This document shows, one piece after another, positions 24,703-33,317 of a stretch of DNA of 50,713 bases. Below the pieces are notes generated by a model. It saw nothing but the letters and a program-made list of their open reading frames with translations, was not told the origin of the DNA and did no database searches. The stretch covers positions 1-50,713 of the forward strand of contig NZ_JAKSDZ010000023.1 in the NCBI RefSeq assembly GCF_023509475.1, written 5' to 3'. Position numbers and translations under genes: made by a program. The first letter of the stretch is position 1; each line of letters opens with the position of its first letter. The DNA comes from Aestuariirhabdus haliotis (GTDB lineage Bacteria > Pseudomonadota > Gammaproteobacteria > Pseudomonadales > Aestuariirhabdaceae).

Positions 24703-26229
24703 ATGCAGGACGCTGAGCAGTACGACGCGATATTTCATGGCAAGGTGCTTGATGGGGTAGATCCCAAGCAGGCCCGGGAAAACTTCACCAAACTGTTTAA
24801 GCTGGATAAGGCGGCTGGGGATGCGCTGTTTTCCCGCCTTCCGATGGCCATCAAGAAGGGCCTGAGCAAGGATCAGGCGAAACAATTGAAAATCAAGGTC
24901 GCTCGGGCCGGATTTCATCTCTCCTTTCGCAAGATCCAGCCAGCAGCCCAGACAGGGCTCGGTAATCTGTCATTAGAGCCGATGGAGCAGAAAGCGACTA
25001 AAATCCCAGCTCAGTCAGGGCAGGAAAGCACGCCAGTAACACCGACTAGTGATAGCGCCGCCTTATCTGTTGCTGAAGATGGGCGTGAAAGCCAGGGTGG
25101 TTCCCAGTCTGCCCCTGAAGATGGACAGGTGTGGGGGAAGGCTCAGCCCAGAGTCAAGGCTCAATCCGGTTCGGAAGCGAAGCAGAGATCCGCTTCTGGT
25201 TCGATTGATGCCTCTGCCCAGGAAGGGTCCAAAACGAAATCTGAAGGCCAATCCCGCTTTGTCGATTTCGAGTTTACTGGCAATGGCGCGGAATATTTTC
25301 GCATCTGGATCGTAAATATTTTGCTCAGTATCGTGACTCTGGGTATTTACTCTGCCTGGGCAAAGGTGAGAAATAATCAGTATTTTTACGGTCACACCCA
25401 GATAGAGGGCAGCAGTTTCGAATATCTGGCGAACCCGATTGTCATTCTTAAGGGACGTTTGATCGCTTTTGCGGCCTTTATTGTCTTTGCCGCTGTACAA
25501 CACTTTTTTCCTCTAATTGGCGTTTTTTTGCCTCTACTGTTGTTACCACTCGTTCCCTGGGTAGTCGTGAGATCGCTCGCCTTTAATGCGCGAAATAGTG
25601 CATGGCGAAATGTGCGCTTTAATTTTCAGGCGCATTGGTTTGAGGCGCTCAAAGCCTTTATTTTGTGGCCGATGGCGGGTTCCTTTACCCTTGGATTGCT
25701 GATGCCTTATGCCTTGAACAAGCAAAAGCACTTTTTGGTGAATCACAGCAGTTACGGTACGAGCAAATTTGAATTCGAATGCGCCGCCAGCATCTGGTAT
25801 CGCTTTTTCCTTCGTTTAGTCGGCGCCATCATTTTGTTTAGCTTGATCGCAGGTATTCTTTCTTCACTACTTACCGGGTTGGGCCTAATCGCGTTTGCGC
25901 TACTTTATCTGGGTATCTATGCCGCCTATAAAGTCTTTGAAGGTAATCTGGTAATGAACCTCAGCCATCTGGGTCAACTACGGTTTCACAGTGAACTGGA
26001 GTTAAAACCCTATGCGTGGATCTTTGCGACAAATACACTGGCTATATTTTTGACCTTCGGCATCTATATTCCCTGGGCCAAGGTTCGAATGGCGCAGTAT
26101 CGTGCGGATTCATTACAGCTCGAAGTGGTCGGCTCCCTCGATGAGTTTGTTGCCGATGAGCAGGAACGTGTTACTGCGCTGGGTGCAGAAATGGGTGAAA
26201 TGTTCGATATGGAGTTCTCCGTTATATGA
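24703..26229 (+). CDS. DUF898 (YjgN-like) membrane protein with N-terminal extension
   Basis: A 508-residue protein. Residues 1-75 form a small charged domain (VDPKQARENFTKLFKLDKAAGDALF ... KVARAGFHLSF), residues about 80-185 are a low-complexity Ser/Gln/Glu-rich linker, and residues about 185-490 match the DUF898/YjgN membrane family: FVDFEFTGNGAEYFRIWIVN, then about six to eight hydrophobic segments with the repeated TLGIYSAWAKVRNNQYFY and TFGIYIPWAKVRMAQYR signatures. Function is unknown. Its stop overlaps the start of the M48 peptidase gene (ATGA), so the two proteins are made together and probably act together in the inner membrane. Confidence 0.85.
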   Translation: MQDAEQYDAIFHGKVLDGVDPKQARENFTKLFKLDKAAGDALFSRLPMAIKKGLSKDQAKQLKIKVARAGFHLSFRKIQPAAQTGLGNLSLEPMEQKATKIPAQSGQESTPVTPTSDSAALSVAEDGRESQGGSQSAPEDGQVWGKAQPRVKAQSGSEAKQRSASGSIDASAQEGSKTKSEGQSRFVDFEFTGNGAEYFRIWIVNILLSIVTLGIYSAWAKVRNNQYFYGHTQIEGSSFEYLANPIVILKGRLIAFAAFIVFAAVQHFFPLIGVFLPLLLLPLVPWVVVRSLAFNARNSAWRNVRFNFQAHWFEALKAFILWPMAGSFTLGLLMPYALNKQKHFLVNHSSYGTSKFEFECAASIWYRFFLRLVGAIILFSLIAGILSSLLTGLGLIAFALLYLGIYAAYKVFEGNLVMNLSHLGQLRFHSELELKPYAWIFATNTLAIFLTFGIYIPWAKVRMAQYRADSLQLEVVGSLDEFVADEQERVTALGAEMGEMFDMEFSVI

Positions 26230-27293
26230 TCTCCATAGAGGGGCTGTTTTATGATGGTCGCAGCTCCCGAGCGATCCCTGCCCGAGTTGTCTGTGACAGC
26301 ACAGGCCGACTCGCTTGCCATCCTTTGCAAGGGCAGGGCGCGCTCATTGAACCCATGGATCTCAGCTGTGTTCGAATCAGCAGTCGGCTCGGTGATACAC
26401 CCCGTTATGCTTATTTTGATAGCGGGGCCAAATTCGAAACCAGTGACAATGACACCATAGATGAGATGCTCAAACGACATGGCCGGAAGCCCGCTCTTGG
26501 TTGGGTTTCCAGTCTCGAACGCCACTGGCGGTACGTGTTTGTTAGCACCATCATTGTTGCCCTGTTTTCGTTCTGGATGGTTCGTGATGGTATTCCGCTG
26601 ACGGCTCGCTGGGTGGCCCAGGCTCTTCCTCCAGAAGCGTCACAAATGATCGGTAAGGGAACGTTAAAGTTACTGGACGATCAGGTTCTGTCGGAGAGCC
26701 AGCTGTCACCCGAGCGACAAGAAGCATTAAGGCAGCATTTTTCATCAATTATTGAACGATATCCGGAATTGCCCATTCGGCTGGAGTTTCGCCATGGTAA
26801 CGCTTTGGGTGCCAACGCCCTTGCGTTACCCTCGGGAGTGATTGTTTTTACCGATGAATTGGTCGAATTGGCGGAGGATGATAACCAGCTATGGGCGGTT
26901 ATGGCCCATGAGGTTGGGCACCTGGCCAGACAGCATGCCCTGCGCTCGGTGGTGCAGAGTTCCATCCTGGCTCTGGGGCTGGTAGCCATTACCGGTGATC
27001 TGAATGCGGCTTCTTCGATACTGGTGGGGGCTCCGACCCTGATGCTGGAGCTGTCCTATTCCCGTGAATTTGAGCGAGAAGCGGACCGTTTCGCCGTGGC
27101 AGAGATGAAGGCCCAGGGTATTGAAATCAGTCATTTCGCCGACATGATCGTGCTACTGGAAGGCAACCATACCCATGGCGATATGCAGGGAAAAATATCA
27201 AAGCAGGAAAGTGAAGAAGAGACTTCTGGTTGGCGCGACTATCTCTCCACTCACCCTGTCGGGAAAGATCGCATCGAAGGCTTGCGTGAGTAG
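26226..27293 (+). CDS. M48 family metallopeptidase
   Basis: A 355-residue protein with an N-terminal cytoplasmic domain (1-100), one membrane segment (about 103-119) and a zinc peptidase domain. The HExxH motif is HEVGH at 228-232, and the third ligand Glu is in SREFEREAD (near 283). This is the M48B/HtpX-like and BepA/LoiP-like arrangement, with the catalytic part after the single helix, so probably periplasmic. Translational coupling to the DUF898 gene is a pairing I have seen in other proteobacteria. It probably degrades misfolded or membrane-associated proteins; the substrate is unknown. Confidence 0.9.
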   Translation: MISIEGLFYDGRSSRAIPARVVCDSTGRLACHPLQGQGALIEPMDLSCVRISSRLGDTPRYAYFDSGAKFETSDNDTIDEMLKRHGRKPALGWVSSLERHWRYVFVSTIIVALFSFWMVRDGIPLTARWVAQALPPEASQMIGKGTLKLLDDQVLSESQLSPERQEALRQHFSSIIERYPELPIRLEFRHGNALGANALALPSGVIVFTDELVELAEDDNQLWAVMAHEVGHLARQHALRSVVQSSILALGLVAITGDLNAASSILVGAPTLMLELSYSREFEREADRFAVAEMKAQGIEISHFADMIVLLEGNHTHGDMQGKISKQESEEETSGWRDYLSTHPVGKDRIEGLRE

Positions 27294-27543
27294 TTGTTTT
27301 GATGGGCCCGAATGCAACCTCCAGGTGCAGCCCTTTTCAGGGGGGATCCAGCCGAGGATTGAGCTACCGTCGATGATTCTGTCAGCTGTTGAGTTATTTG
27401 TTTCCTGCTCGATTTATAATTCATAGCAGTACCTGTCTCGACGGGTATTGCCGCTGCGGTGTACCATTTCGGCTTTGTTGCTAATTATTTCTGCATTCTG
27501 GTGTCCTATTCCATAAGCGGAAGCAAGCATTGAGGAGGTAGTT

Positions 27544-28122
27544 ATGCAAGATAGTAATGATGCTGAGCTGTTTTCCCAAGAGGTGTCTGATGTTGCACCT
27601 TTGGAGACTAAGCGGGCACATTTGTCCAAGACTACCAAATCCCCCAGCCTTGCACAGCAGGCGCGCAAACTGAATGCGCAGAGTACCCCAGAACAGCGCA
27701 TGGGGTTGTCATCCTCGGTAGTAGCCCAGGTTCATCCAAGAGATGTGCTGGAATTCAAGCGGCCAGGTTTGCAGGACGGGGTATACCGTAAGCTGCGTTT
27801 GGGCAAATACCCGATTGAGGCGACTATCGACCTCCATCGGCTCACCCTGGCGCAGGGGCAGCGCGAGCTGGAGCGCTTTATTCACGACTGCTATCAGTAT
27901 GGACTTCGTACGGTTACCATTAATCATGGTCGTGGAGAGCGTGATCCGGAAAATCCAGCCCGAATGAAGAGTCATGTTGCTCACTGGTTGCACCAGATGG
28001 ATCAGGTGCTTGCTTATCACAGTGCTCAGCAACACCATGGTGGTAGCGGGGTCTTGTATGTATTGATACGCAAGGCCGAAGCGCAAAAGCAGAAGAACCG
28101 TGAACGTTTCCGTATGCGGTAA
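27544..28122 (+). CDS. smrA: Smr-domain endonuclease, SmrA-like
   Basis: A 192-residue protein with a variable N-terminal extension (1-85) and a C-terminal Smr domain: IDLHRLT at 95-101 (the DLH signature), NHGRG at 127-131, and VLAYHSAQQHHGGSGVLYVLIRK at the end. The Smr domain resembles MutS2 C-termini and has nicking or RNA-cleaving activity in characterised members. The layout matches E. coli SmrA (YdaL) better than SmrB. GAGG lies before the ATG. The 250 bp upstream hold no evident gene. Confidence 0.88.
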   Translation: MQDSNDAELFSQEVSDVAPLETKRAHLSKTTKSPSLAQQARKLNAQSTPEQRMGLSSSVVAQVHPRDVLEFKRPGLQDGVYRKLRLGKYPIEATIDLHRLTLAQGQRELERFIHDCYQYGLRTVTINHGRGERDPENPARMKSHVAHWLHQMDQVLAYHSAQQHHGGSGVLYVLIRKAEAQKQKNRERFRMR

Positions 28123-28168
28123 AACGGTAGATTGTCTTCGGGTTCTAATGGGGCGATGGTGCTACTGT

Positions 28169-28885
28169 CTAGGGCCTGCAGTCTGGAATGGCTGCATTGA
28201 AACGGGGTAACAGGGCCGGATAACGTTTTAGAAAATGCTTATTGAAGTAAACCCCTAAAGGGCGATATTGAGCCGTTGTTGTTGCCATGATGCTCTGTAA
28301 GTGCAATTTTTGGTGATTGGCATCGAGCATATCCTGACGACTCAAAACAGCATCGAGGAGGCCACGGTTGAGCATTTTAAATAATACAGACAGATTTTCG
28401 TGGGTAGTGACCTTGTCGTGGCTGTTTTTTAACCAGTAATGCATGTTAGTGCCAACGGTTGTTCCTACTCGAGCATTTTTTCGAAAGCTTTCTGTCCCGG
28501 AAACCCATTGTGAATCGGGTTGTTGATACCACAGCCAGTCTCCTTGCACTAAGGGGGCGGACAGCGTGGCGTAAGCGTTGCGCTGGTCGTTCTCTGAAGC
28601 AATAAAGAAACCATCACTGCGGTTGTCTTTCACTCGCTTCTGGGCCCTGTTCCAGGGCAGAACGCTAAGCTCGGTTTCAATATTCAGTTTGTTCATGATG
28701 CAGCGTACTTGCTCGGTGGCTATGCCGGTCAGCTGCTGTTGCGCATCCAGGTATTGATAAGGAGGAATGAGCGCGGTACTCAGGTTAATACGCTTGGGCA
28801 GGGGAGTGTTGGCCAGCAGTGGGGCGGATAACACCGACAATACTGCCGCAAGAAAAAGTGTGTAGACAAAAACGACCGACGGCAT
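28169..28885 (-). CDS. Periplasmic solute-binding protein, family 3 (orphan)
   Basis: A 238-residue protein with an N-terminal signal peptide (about 25 residues ending in PLLA/NTPLP) and the SBP_bac_3 pattern: PPYQYLDAQQQLTGIATEQVRCIMNKL at the N-terminus and a hinge near GTTVGTNMHYWL. No permease or ATPase gene is adjacent, so it is an orphan sensor-type binding protein rather than part of a visible ABC transporter. It converges with smrA, 46 bp apart. A second such orphan is at 36386-37135. Confidence 0.83.
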   Translation of the reverse strand: MPSVVFVYTLFLAAVLSVLSAPLLANTPLPKRINLSTALIPPYQYLDAQQQLTGIATEQVRCIMNKLNIETELSVLPWNRAQKRVKDNRSDGFFIASENDQRNAYATLSAPLVQGDWLWYQQPDSQWVSGTESFRKNARVGTTVGTNMHYWLKNSHDKVTTHENLSVLFKMLNRGLLDAVLSRQDMLDANHQKLHLQSIMATTTAQYRPLGVYFNKHFLKRYPALLPRFNAAIPDCRP

Positions 28886-29118
28886 GGCAACTCACGTATG
28901 CTAGAAAGCCCTATTACTAAGGTAAACATAGCGCTAAATGGTGTGAAGGGGTAATCGCTTTGGGAATACAGTTAATATGGAGCTATTATCTTTGCGAACC
29001 AGGCCCTCCATTGGGCTGTCAGCAGGCAGCGAATGGTTTACACTTAGCCAAGAATTTGGCGCGCATATTCTAGCCTCGCCAGCCTTCCTCAGCTCAACCC
29101 ATAGTCAAGGGTAGTACT

Positions 29119-30072
29119 ATGATTACAGCCTACAGCTTGAATGAATCCGGCGTTCAAATAGACACGTTAAGCCTGGACGATGCACTTCCCGCGGGTTGTA
29201 TCTGGCTCGATGTCGTTGAACCGGAAGATGCTGAGCGTGAATGGCTTGATCAGTATTTTGTGGAAGAGGTGCCGGATACCGAAGATCTGGATGAGATTGA
29301 GGCAACGTCTCGTTTTTTTACCGATAAGGACGGGTTGCATATTCTTTCGCTTTTTCCTCATAGAGCGGGGAAGGATATTCGGAACATTAACGTCTCATTC
29401 AACCTTCGCCGGAATATCCTCATTACCCTTAGGGATGACGAGGTGGGCCTGTTTCGTCTGGTGCGTAATTATCTCAAGCGGCAACAGCTTGAAGTACAAG
29501 CGCCATTGGAGATTATGATCCGCCTGTTTACGGCCAAAGTGGATTACCTGGCAGATTTGCTGGAAGAGGTCTACGAATCGCTGGAAGAAGCGAGTCAGAT
29601 GGCGCTCCGCGACGACAGTGGTGAGCGTGATGAAGTACTCAAGAATATTACCGTACAAGAAGATTTCAACGGCCAGATTCGCCTGAACCTTATGGATAGC
29701 CAGCGCTCGATGCGCTTCCTGGCTCGGAATAGCCGTTCTTTAATGGATGATACCCAGCTCGTTGAGGTCAAGGAGATGCTTCGAGATATCGATTCATTGA
29801 TGCCCCATACGTCGTTTTTGTTCGACAAGATAAACTTCTTGATGGATGCCACCATGGGATTCAGTAACCTTGAGCAAAGTCGGATCATCAAGATCTTCTC
29901 CATCGCGGCGGTCGTCTTTTTGCCGCCAACGGTGATTGCCAGTGCTTATGGTATGAACTTCGAGATTATGCCGGAACTCCAGTGGGCGTTCGGTTACCCC
30001 ATGGCCTTGGGTATGATGGTAATGAGTGCGGTTGGCACCTATCTTTTTTTCAAAATCCGCGGCTGGTTATAA
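29119..30072 (+). CDS. corA: Magnesium/cobalt transporter CorA family protein
   Basis: A 317-residue protein with the CorA build: a cytoplasmic alpha/beta funnel domain, a long stalk helix (about 145-255) and two C-terminal membrane helices. The loop between the helices carries the ion-selecting YGMNF motif (GMN), followed by EIMPELQWAFGYP. It forms a pentameric Mg2+ channel in the inner membrane. Length equals E. coli CorA (316). It stands alone. Confidence 0.95.
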   Translation: MITAYSLNESGVQIDTLSLDDALPAGCIWLDVVEPEDAEREWLDQYFVEEVPDTEDLDEIEATSRFFTDKDGLHILSLFPHRAGKDIRNINVSFNLRRNILITLRDDEVGLFRLVRNYLKRQQLEVQAPLEIMIRLFTAKVDYLADLLEEVYESLEEASQMALRDDSGERDEVLKNITVQEDFNGQIRLNLMDSQRSMRFLARNSRSLMDDTQLVEVKEMLRDIDSLMPHTSFLFDKINFLMDATMGFSNLEQSRIIKIFSIAAVVFLPPTVIASAYGMNFEIMPELQWAFGYPMALGMMVMSAVGTYLFFKIRGWL

Positions 30073-30121
30073 AGCGGGAATAAGTTTGGCAAGCCCTATA
30101 ACCAGCATCCAGGTCGTTTGA

Positions 30122-30574
30122 TTACTTGACGGTGATAGTGATCTTTTCCGAGACCACGGGTTTTGAATGGGGAACGTGGGAGTAATCGCCTAACAAAAGC
30201 TGGAGGGTATGGGTGCCGGGTTCGAGCTCTACACTGACTTCAGTCTGTCCTCCGCCGAAATGTCGATGATTTTTATCTGAGGGCACGGGTTTACTCATAT
30301 CGGGCAGAGTATCCACATCAATAAGCAGGTGATGATGACCCGTATTGGCTTTATCTACTCCGGCTGGCGCAACCCCCATTCCAGTTAAACCAAATTGCAC
30401 CAATACCGGGCTTGTGACGACGTCACCATTTTTAGGGGAGACGATATAAACCGAAGCGTCTGCCGGTGCCTCGCTGGCTGCGATGGCTGAAATGGTAAAC
30501 AGTGTGAGGAGGGTACCAGCTACCGTTTTGACAAGGTATGAGAGGAACAGTCTTGTTCTATTTCCGCTTTTCAT
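30122..30574 (-). CDS. DUF4399 periplasmic protein
   Basis: A 150-residue protein with a signal peptide of about 33 residues (ending ISAIAAS) and a beta-rich domain of the DUF4399 type: VYIVSPKNGDVVTSPVLVQFGLTGMGVAPAG, then NTGHHHLLID, KNHRHFGGGQTEVSVELEPGTHTLQLLLGDY. The His-rich loops could bind a metal, but no function is established. It converges with corA across a 49-bp gap. Confidence 0.9.
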   Translation of the reverse strand: MKSGNRTRLFLSYLVKTVAGTLLTLFTISAIAASEAPADASVYIVSPKNGDVVTSPVLVQFGLTGMGVAPAGVDKANTGHHHLLIDVDTLPDMSKPVPSDKNHRHFGGGQTEVSVELEPGTHTLQLLLGDYSHVPHSKPVVSEKITITVK

Positions 30575-30933
30575 TGTGTTTGCCCTGTTGTTTTGGTGAT
30601 ATTTACAGCGTGCCGATTAAAAATAGTCAGTAATGCTTGTTCAGGCAATTCGGCTCGTATTGGACTAAAAAGCAGGAAAAGCCGCAACTTATGGGCGATC
30701 CCGGTATTTTAAATTTGAATACAGTTGCTAATATGGCTAGGGAGGTATCGTTGGGGCGCAATAGAGCGGCTACTGTATTGGCAGCTCATTTCGTAAAACC
30801 TAACGGCCACCTCAACACCGGAGTGGGTTAGAGCGTAAGATGATCAGTTCGCCGGTGCCAAGGCGCATAGGCGACATTGGACTACCTATTTTTGGGCGAT
30901 AGCCTTTTTGACGACAGACTGGAGGTCGGCACA
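30575..30933. other. Intergenic region between the DUF4399 and mscS genes
   Basis: These 359 bp separate two divergent genes and should hold both promoters. A 64-residue open frame at 30637-30831 has no ribosome site and resembles nothing known. I see no clear hairpin or repeat. Confidence 0.5.
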
Positions 30934-31752
30934 GTGGAAAACATCAACCTGCAACAGCTTTTGGATACCTATCTCATTCCCTGGGGAATTAATTTAGGAC
31001 TGGCGATTTTGGTCTTTATCGTCGGTCGCATGCTGGTGTCTATGGTGGTCTCCCTAATCGCAAAAGGTTTGGCCAAGACCAAAATGGATGACACTCTGGT
31101 TCACTTTGTGCTGTCCATCCTGCGCGTGCTTCTGGTGTTATTGGTTGTTGTCGCTGCTCTCGATCAACTGGGTGTGGATACCACCTCGTTGGTTGCTCTG
31201 GTGGGTGCCGCCGGTCTGGCTGTTGGCCTGGCGTTGAAGGATTCCCTGCAGAACTTTGCCTCTGGTGTCATGTTAGTGATTTTTAGGCCGTTTGCAGCCG
31301 GCGATTTTATCGATGCTGGTGGGGTATCCGGGACAGTGGACCGCATCTCAATCTTTTCCACTTTATTAAAAACCCCTGATAATCGTGAGGTTATTGTGCC
31401 GAATGGTGCTATTTTCTCCGGTACTATAACCAATTACTCTGCCCAGCCGACAAGGCGTGTCGATATGGTGTTTGGGATTGGTTATGACGATGATCTGTTA
31501 AAGGCGAAACAAATACTGGTTCGCCTGCTTGAACAAGAAGCACGAGTTTTGAAGGATCCTTCTCCTCTGGTTGCAGTCGCCGAATTGGCAGACAGTAGCG
31601 TTAATTTCAATGTCCGACCCTGGGTTAAGTCGGAAGATTATTGGGGGGTTAAAGCCGATCTGACTGAGCGTGTTAAGTTGGAGTTTGACCGAGAAGGTAT
31701 CTCGATACCCTATCCTCAAACCGATGTGCATCTCAGGCAGGTAGCTGGCTAG
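30934..31752 (+). CDS. mscS: Small-conductance mechanosensitive channel, MscS family
   Basis: A protein of about 272 residues, close to E. coli MscS (286). It has three N-terminal membrane helices; the pore helix is the Gly/Ala-rich LVGAAGLAVGLALKDSLQNFASGV, followed by the beta domain (GDFIDAGGVSGTVDRISIFST, VPNGAIFSGTITNYS). It opens on membrane tension to release solutes during osmotic downshock. I use GTG at 30934 because GGAGG lies eight bases upstream; the longer frame to TTG 30877 would add 19 residues without such a site. Two small envelope proteins follow in the same direction. Confidence 0.93.
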   Translation: MENINLQQLLDTYLIPWGINLGLAILVFIVGRMLVSMVVSLIAKGLAKTKMDDTLVHFVLSILRVLLVLLVVVAALDQLGVDTTSLVALVGAAGLAVGLALKDSLQNFASGVMLVIFRPFAAGDFIDAGGVSGTVDRISIFSTLLKTPDNREVIVPNGAIFSGTITNYSAQPTRRVDMVFGIGYDDDLLKAKQILVRLLEQEARVLKDPSPLVAVAELADSSVNFNVRPWVKSEDYWGVKADLTERVKLEFDREGISIPYPQTDVHLRQVAG

Positions 31753-31761
31753 GAGGTCATT

Positions 31762-32217
31762 GTGCGTTTTCTGATCCGTGTGATTATTATGGTGCTCCTG
31801 GTGGGAGGAGTGACACTGTTTCTCGTGCCACCAGGGCAGTCTTCCATGTTGGATAGGCTGCGTGATCAGTTAACCAGCCAGTTTGCTGCACCCGATCAAA
31901 ACTCCGATTCAAACTATCAGCCAGCGCCGCCACGCACGGTATATCGGTGGGTGGATGAAGACGGTGTGGTGCATTACAGCGATCAAAAGAGTAATGACGT
32001 AAGCCAGGAAACCATTGAGTTAAAGGATAATTTGGGGCGCTTGCCGGAAGTCGAGTCCGCGTCTGATGAGGATGCGGGACGTTCTGATAATTCTGGTCAG
32101 GGAACAGTTGCTGAGTACCCCTCGTTATTGCAAGAAAGCCTTGAAAAAGCACGAGCGCTGCAACAACAGGTAAACGAGCGTTATGATCAGCAGCGTGAAC
32201 TGTTGAATGAGAACTAG
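31762..32217 (+). CDS. DUF4124-domain protein
   Basis: A 151-residue protein beginning with one membrane segment (residues 4-24) and a short linker, then the DUF4124 motif VYRWVDEDGVVHYSDQ (about 60-75), and a C-terminal helical part rich in Gln and Glu. It is probably anchored in the inner membrane with the rest in the periplasm. The GTG start has AGGAGG five bases upstream. It starts 9 bp after mscS and overlaps the next gene by 11 bp, so these three genes probably form an operon. No function is known for the family. Confidence 0.85.
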   Translation: MRFLIRVIIMVLLVGGVTLFLVPPGQSSMLDRLRDQLTSQFAAPDQNSDSNYQPAPPRTVYRWVDEDGVVHYSDQKSNDVSQETIELKDNLGRLPEVESASDEDAGRSDNSGQGTVAEYPSLLQESLEKARALQQQVNERYDQQRELLNEN

Positions 32218-32731
32218 TCTCTATCTGATTGTGTTTGTCTTATCGATATCGGCTTGTTCCAATCGAAATAGTATGAGTGCAGGGGGGGCACCTCTGGTTG
32301 ATCCTCAAGCGCGCTTTTCAGCTCATCTGATGCAGGCTGATGATCGGTTAGAGGTGAAGCAGATACATGATCGGGTTGAGCTATGGGTGCATTCGGAATC
32401 TGGTATTGGTGGCCTTCAGTTGTCAGGGGTATCTCGGGTTCAGGCTAGGCTGTTGCAACTGCGGGTAAACCTGAGTGCGCTGGAGTCGCTTGTTATAAAA
32501 ACTGATCTGCAGCAGTGGCGGTTCTCGCTAGCCCATTCGGGGAGACTTCAGCTACCTTGGGAAACCCGTCGCAAGCAGGATAGTAATCAGGGCTGGTCTG
32601 TTTGGCAGAGGCTCGAGCAGGGGGCGCCAGAGATACAAGCAAGTGAGGGGAGCATCATGCTCAGTTTTCCACTGGATTCCCTGCGCAGTACTCAGGAAGT
32701 AAGGTTTAACTGGATCGATTATTATCGTTAG
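32207..32731 (+). CDS. Putative lipoprotein
   Basis: I do not recognise this 174-residue protein. A lipobox-like signal (LSISAC, Cys17) follows a hydrophobic stretch, so it is probably a lipoprotein. The rest is predicted beta-strand-rich and contains many Gln and Leu. The start lies inside the DUF4124 gene (11-bp overlap), so translation is coupled. A strong bidirectional terminator follows at 32835. Confidence 0.75.
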   Translation: MRTSLYLIVFVLSISACSNRNSMSAGGAPLVDPQARFSAHLMQADDRLEVKQIHDRVELWVHSESGIGGLQLSGVSRVQARLLQLRVNLSALESLVIKTDLQQWRFSLAHSGRLQLPWETRRKQDSNQGWSVWQRLEQGAPEIQASEGSIMLSFPLDSLRSTQEVRFNWIDYYR

Positions 32732-32834
32732 CCGGCTTATGATGAATGCTCGCATGCCTGGATCTTTACGACAGAGGTGGCTGGAAGGTGATTAAGTCAG
32801 GGTTTTGATGTTGATGGATTAGAAAGGCGCCATC

Positions 32835-32862
32835 AAAAAAGCAGCCAGAAGGCTGCTTTTTT
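32835..32862. terminator. Bidirectional rho-independent terminator
   Basis: AAAAAAGCAGCC, an AGAA loop and the exact complement ending in T6. It lies between the convergent lipoprotein genes and can serve both strands. Confidence 0.93.
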
Positions 32863-32880
32863 GTGGACTGGATAAATCCA

Positions 32881-33171
32881 TTACTTCTGGGTGCAGCTGC
32901 CTTTAAAGCGGGCAGGCATTTCAGAGTCGGCAATTTCCTGACGCTCCATAGTGGTCAGGGACTCGTGGTTGCAGTAGCGCTCCCACAGCTTGTCCAGGTC
33001 GCTCATCTCTTTCATTGGCGCAGCTTCTTCCTTAGGAGCCATTTCTACCGGAGCTTCGGTCTGAGCTGTGGTAGCAGGCTTTTCTTCCATGGTGCTGCTG
33101 GTGTCTGTTTGCTGACTGCTACAAGCGGTAATAAACAAGGTGGTTAGGCAGAGTAAAAAAATACGTGTCAT
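32881..33171 (-). CDS. Small putative lipoprotein
   Basis: A 96-residue protein with a signal peptide and lipobox LFITAC (Cys17), then a Thr/Glu/Ala/Pro-rich linker (about 20-55) and a small folded-looking C-terminus with two Cys (WERYCNHESLTTMERQEIAD ... FKGSCTQK) that could form a disulfide. Probably outer-membrane-anchored. No function can be assigned. It is followed by the shared terminator. Confidence 0.78.
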   Translation of the reverse strand: MTRIFLLCLTTLFITACSSQQTDTSSTMEEKPATTAQTEAPVEMAPKEEAAPMKEMSDLDKLWERYCNHESLTTMERQEIADSEMPARFKGSCTQK

Positions 33172-33317
33172 GGTTAGCTCCTAGGTGACTCAGCCCGGAA
33201 AGGCGTCGAATATTTGGGATTGTTATTTATCGTAACCAATAATAATACGTGCTCTGGTCATTTCTCGCCATACCTTAGTTCACATTGCGAGTAATGTTTA
33301 TCTTAACTGGAATTATT

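Noticed and set aside
30637-30831. 64-codon open frame between the DUF4399 and mscS genes
   Set aside because: No ribosome site, no conserved features, and it lies where divergent promoters are expected.
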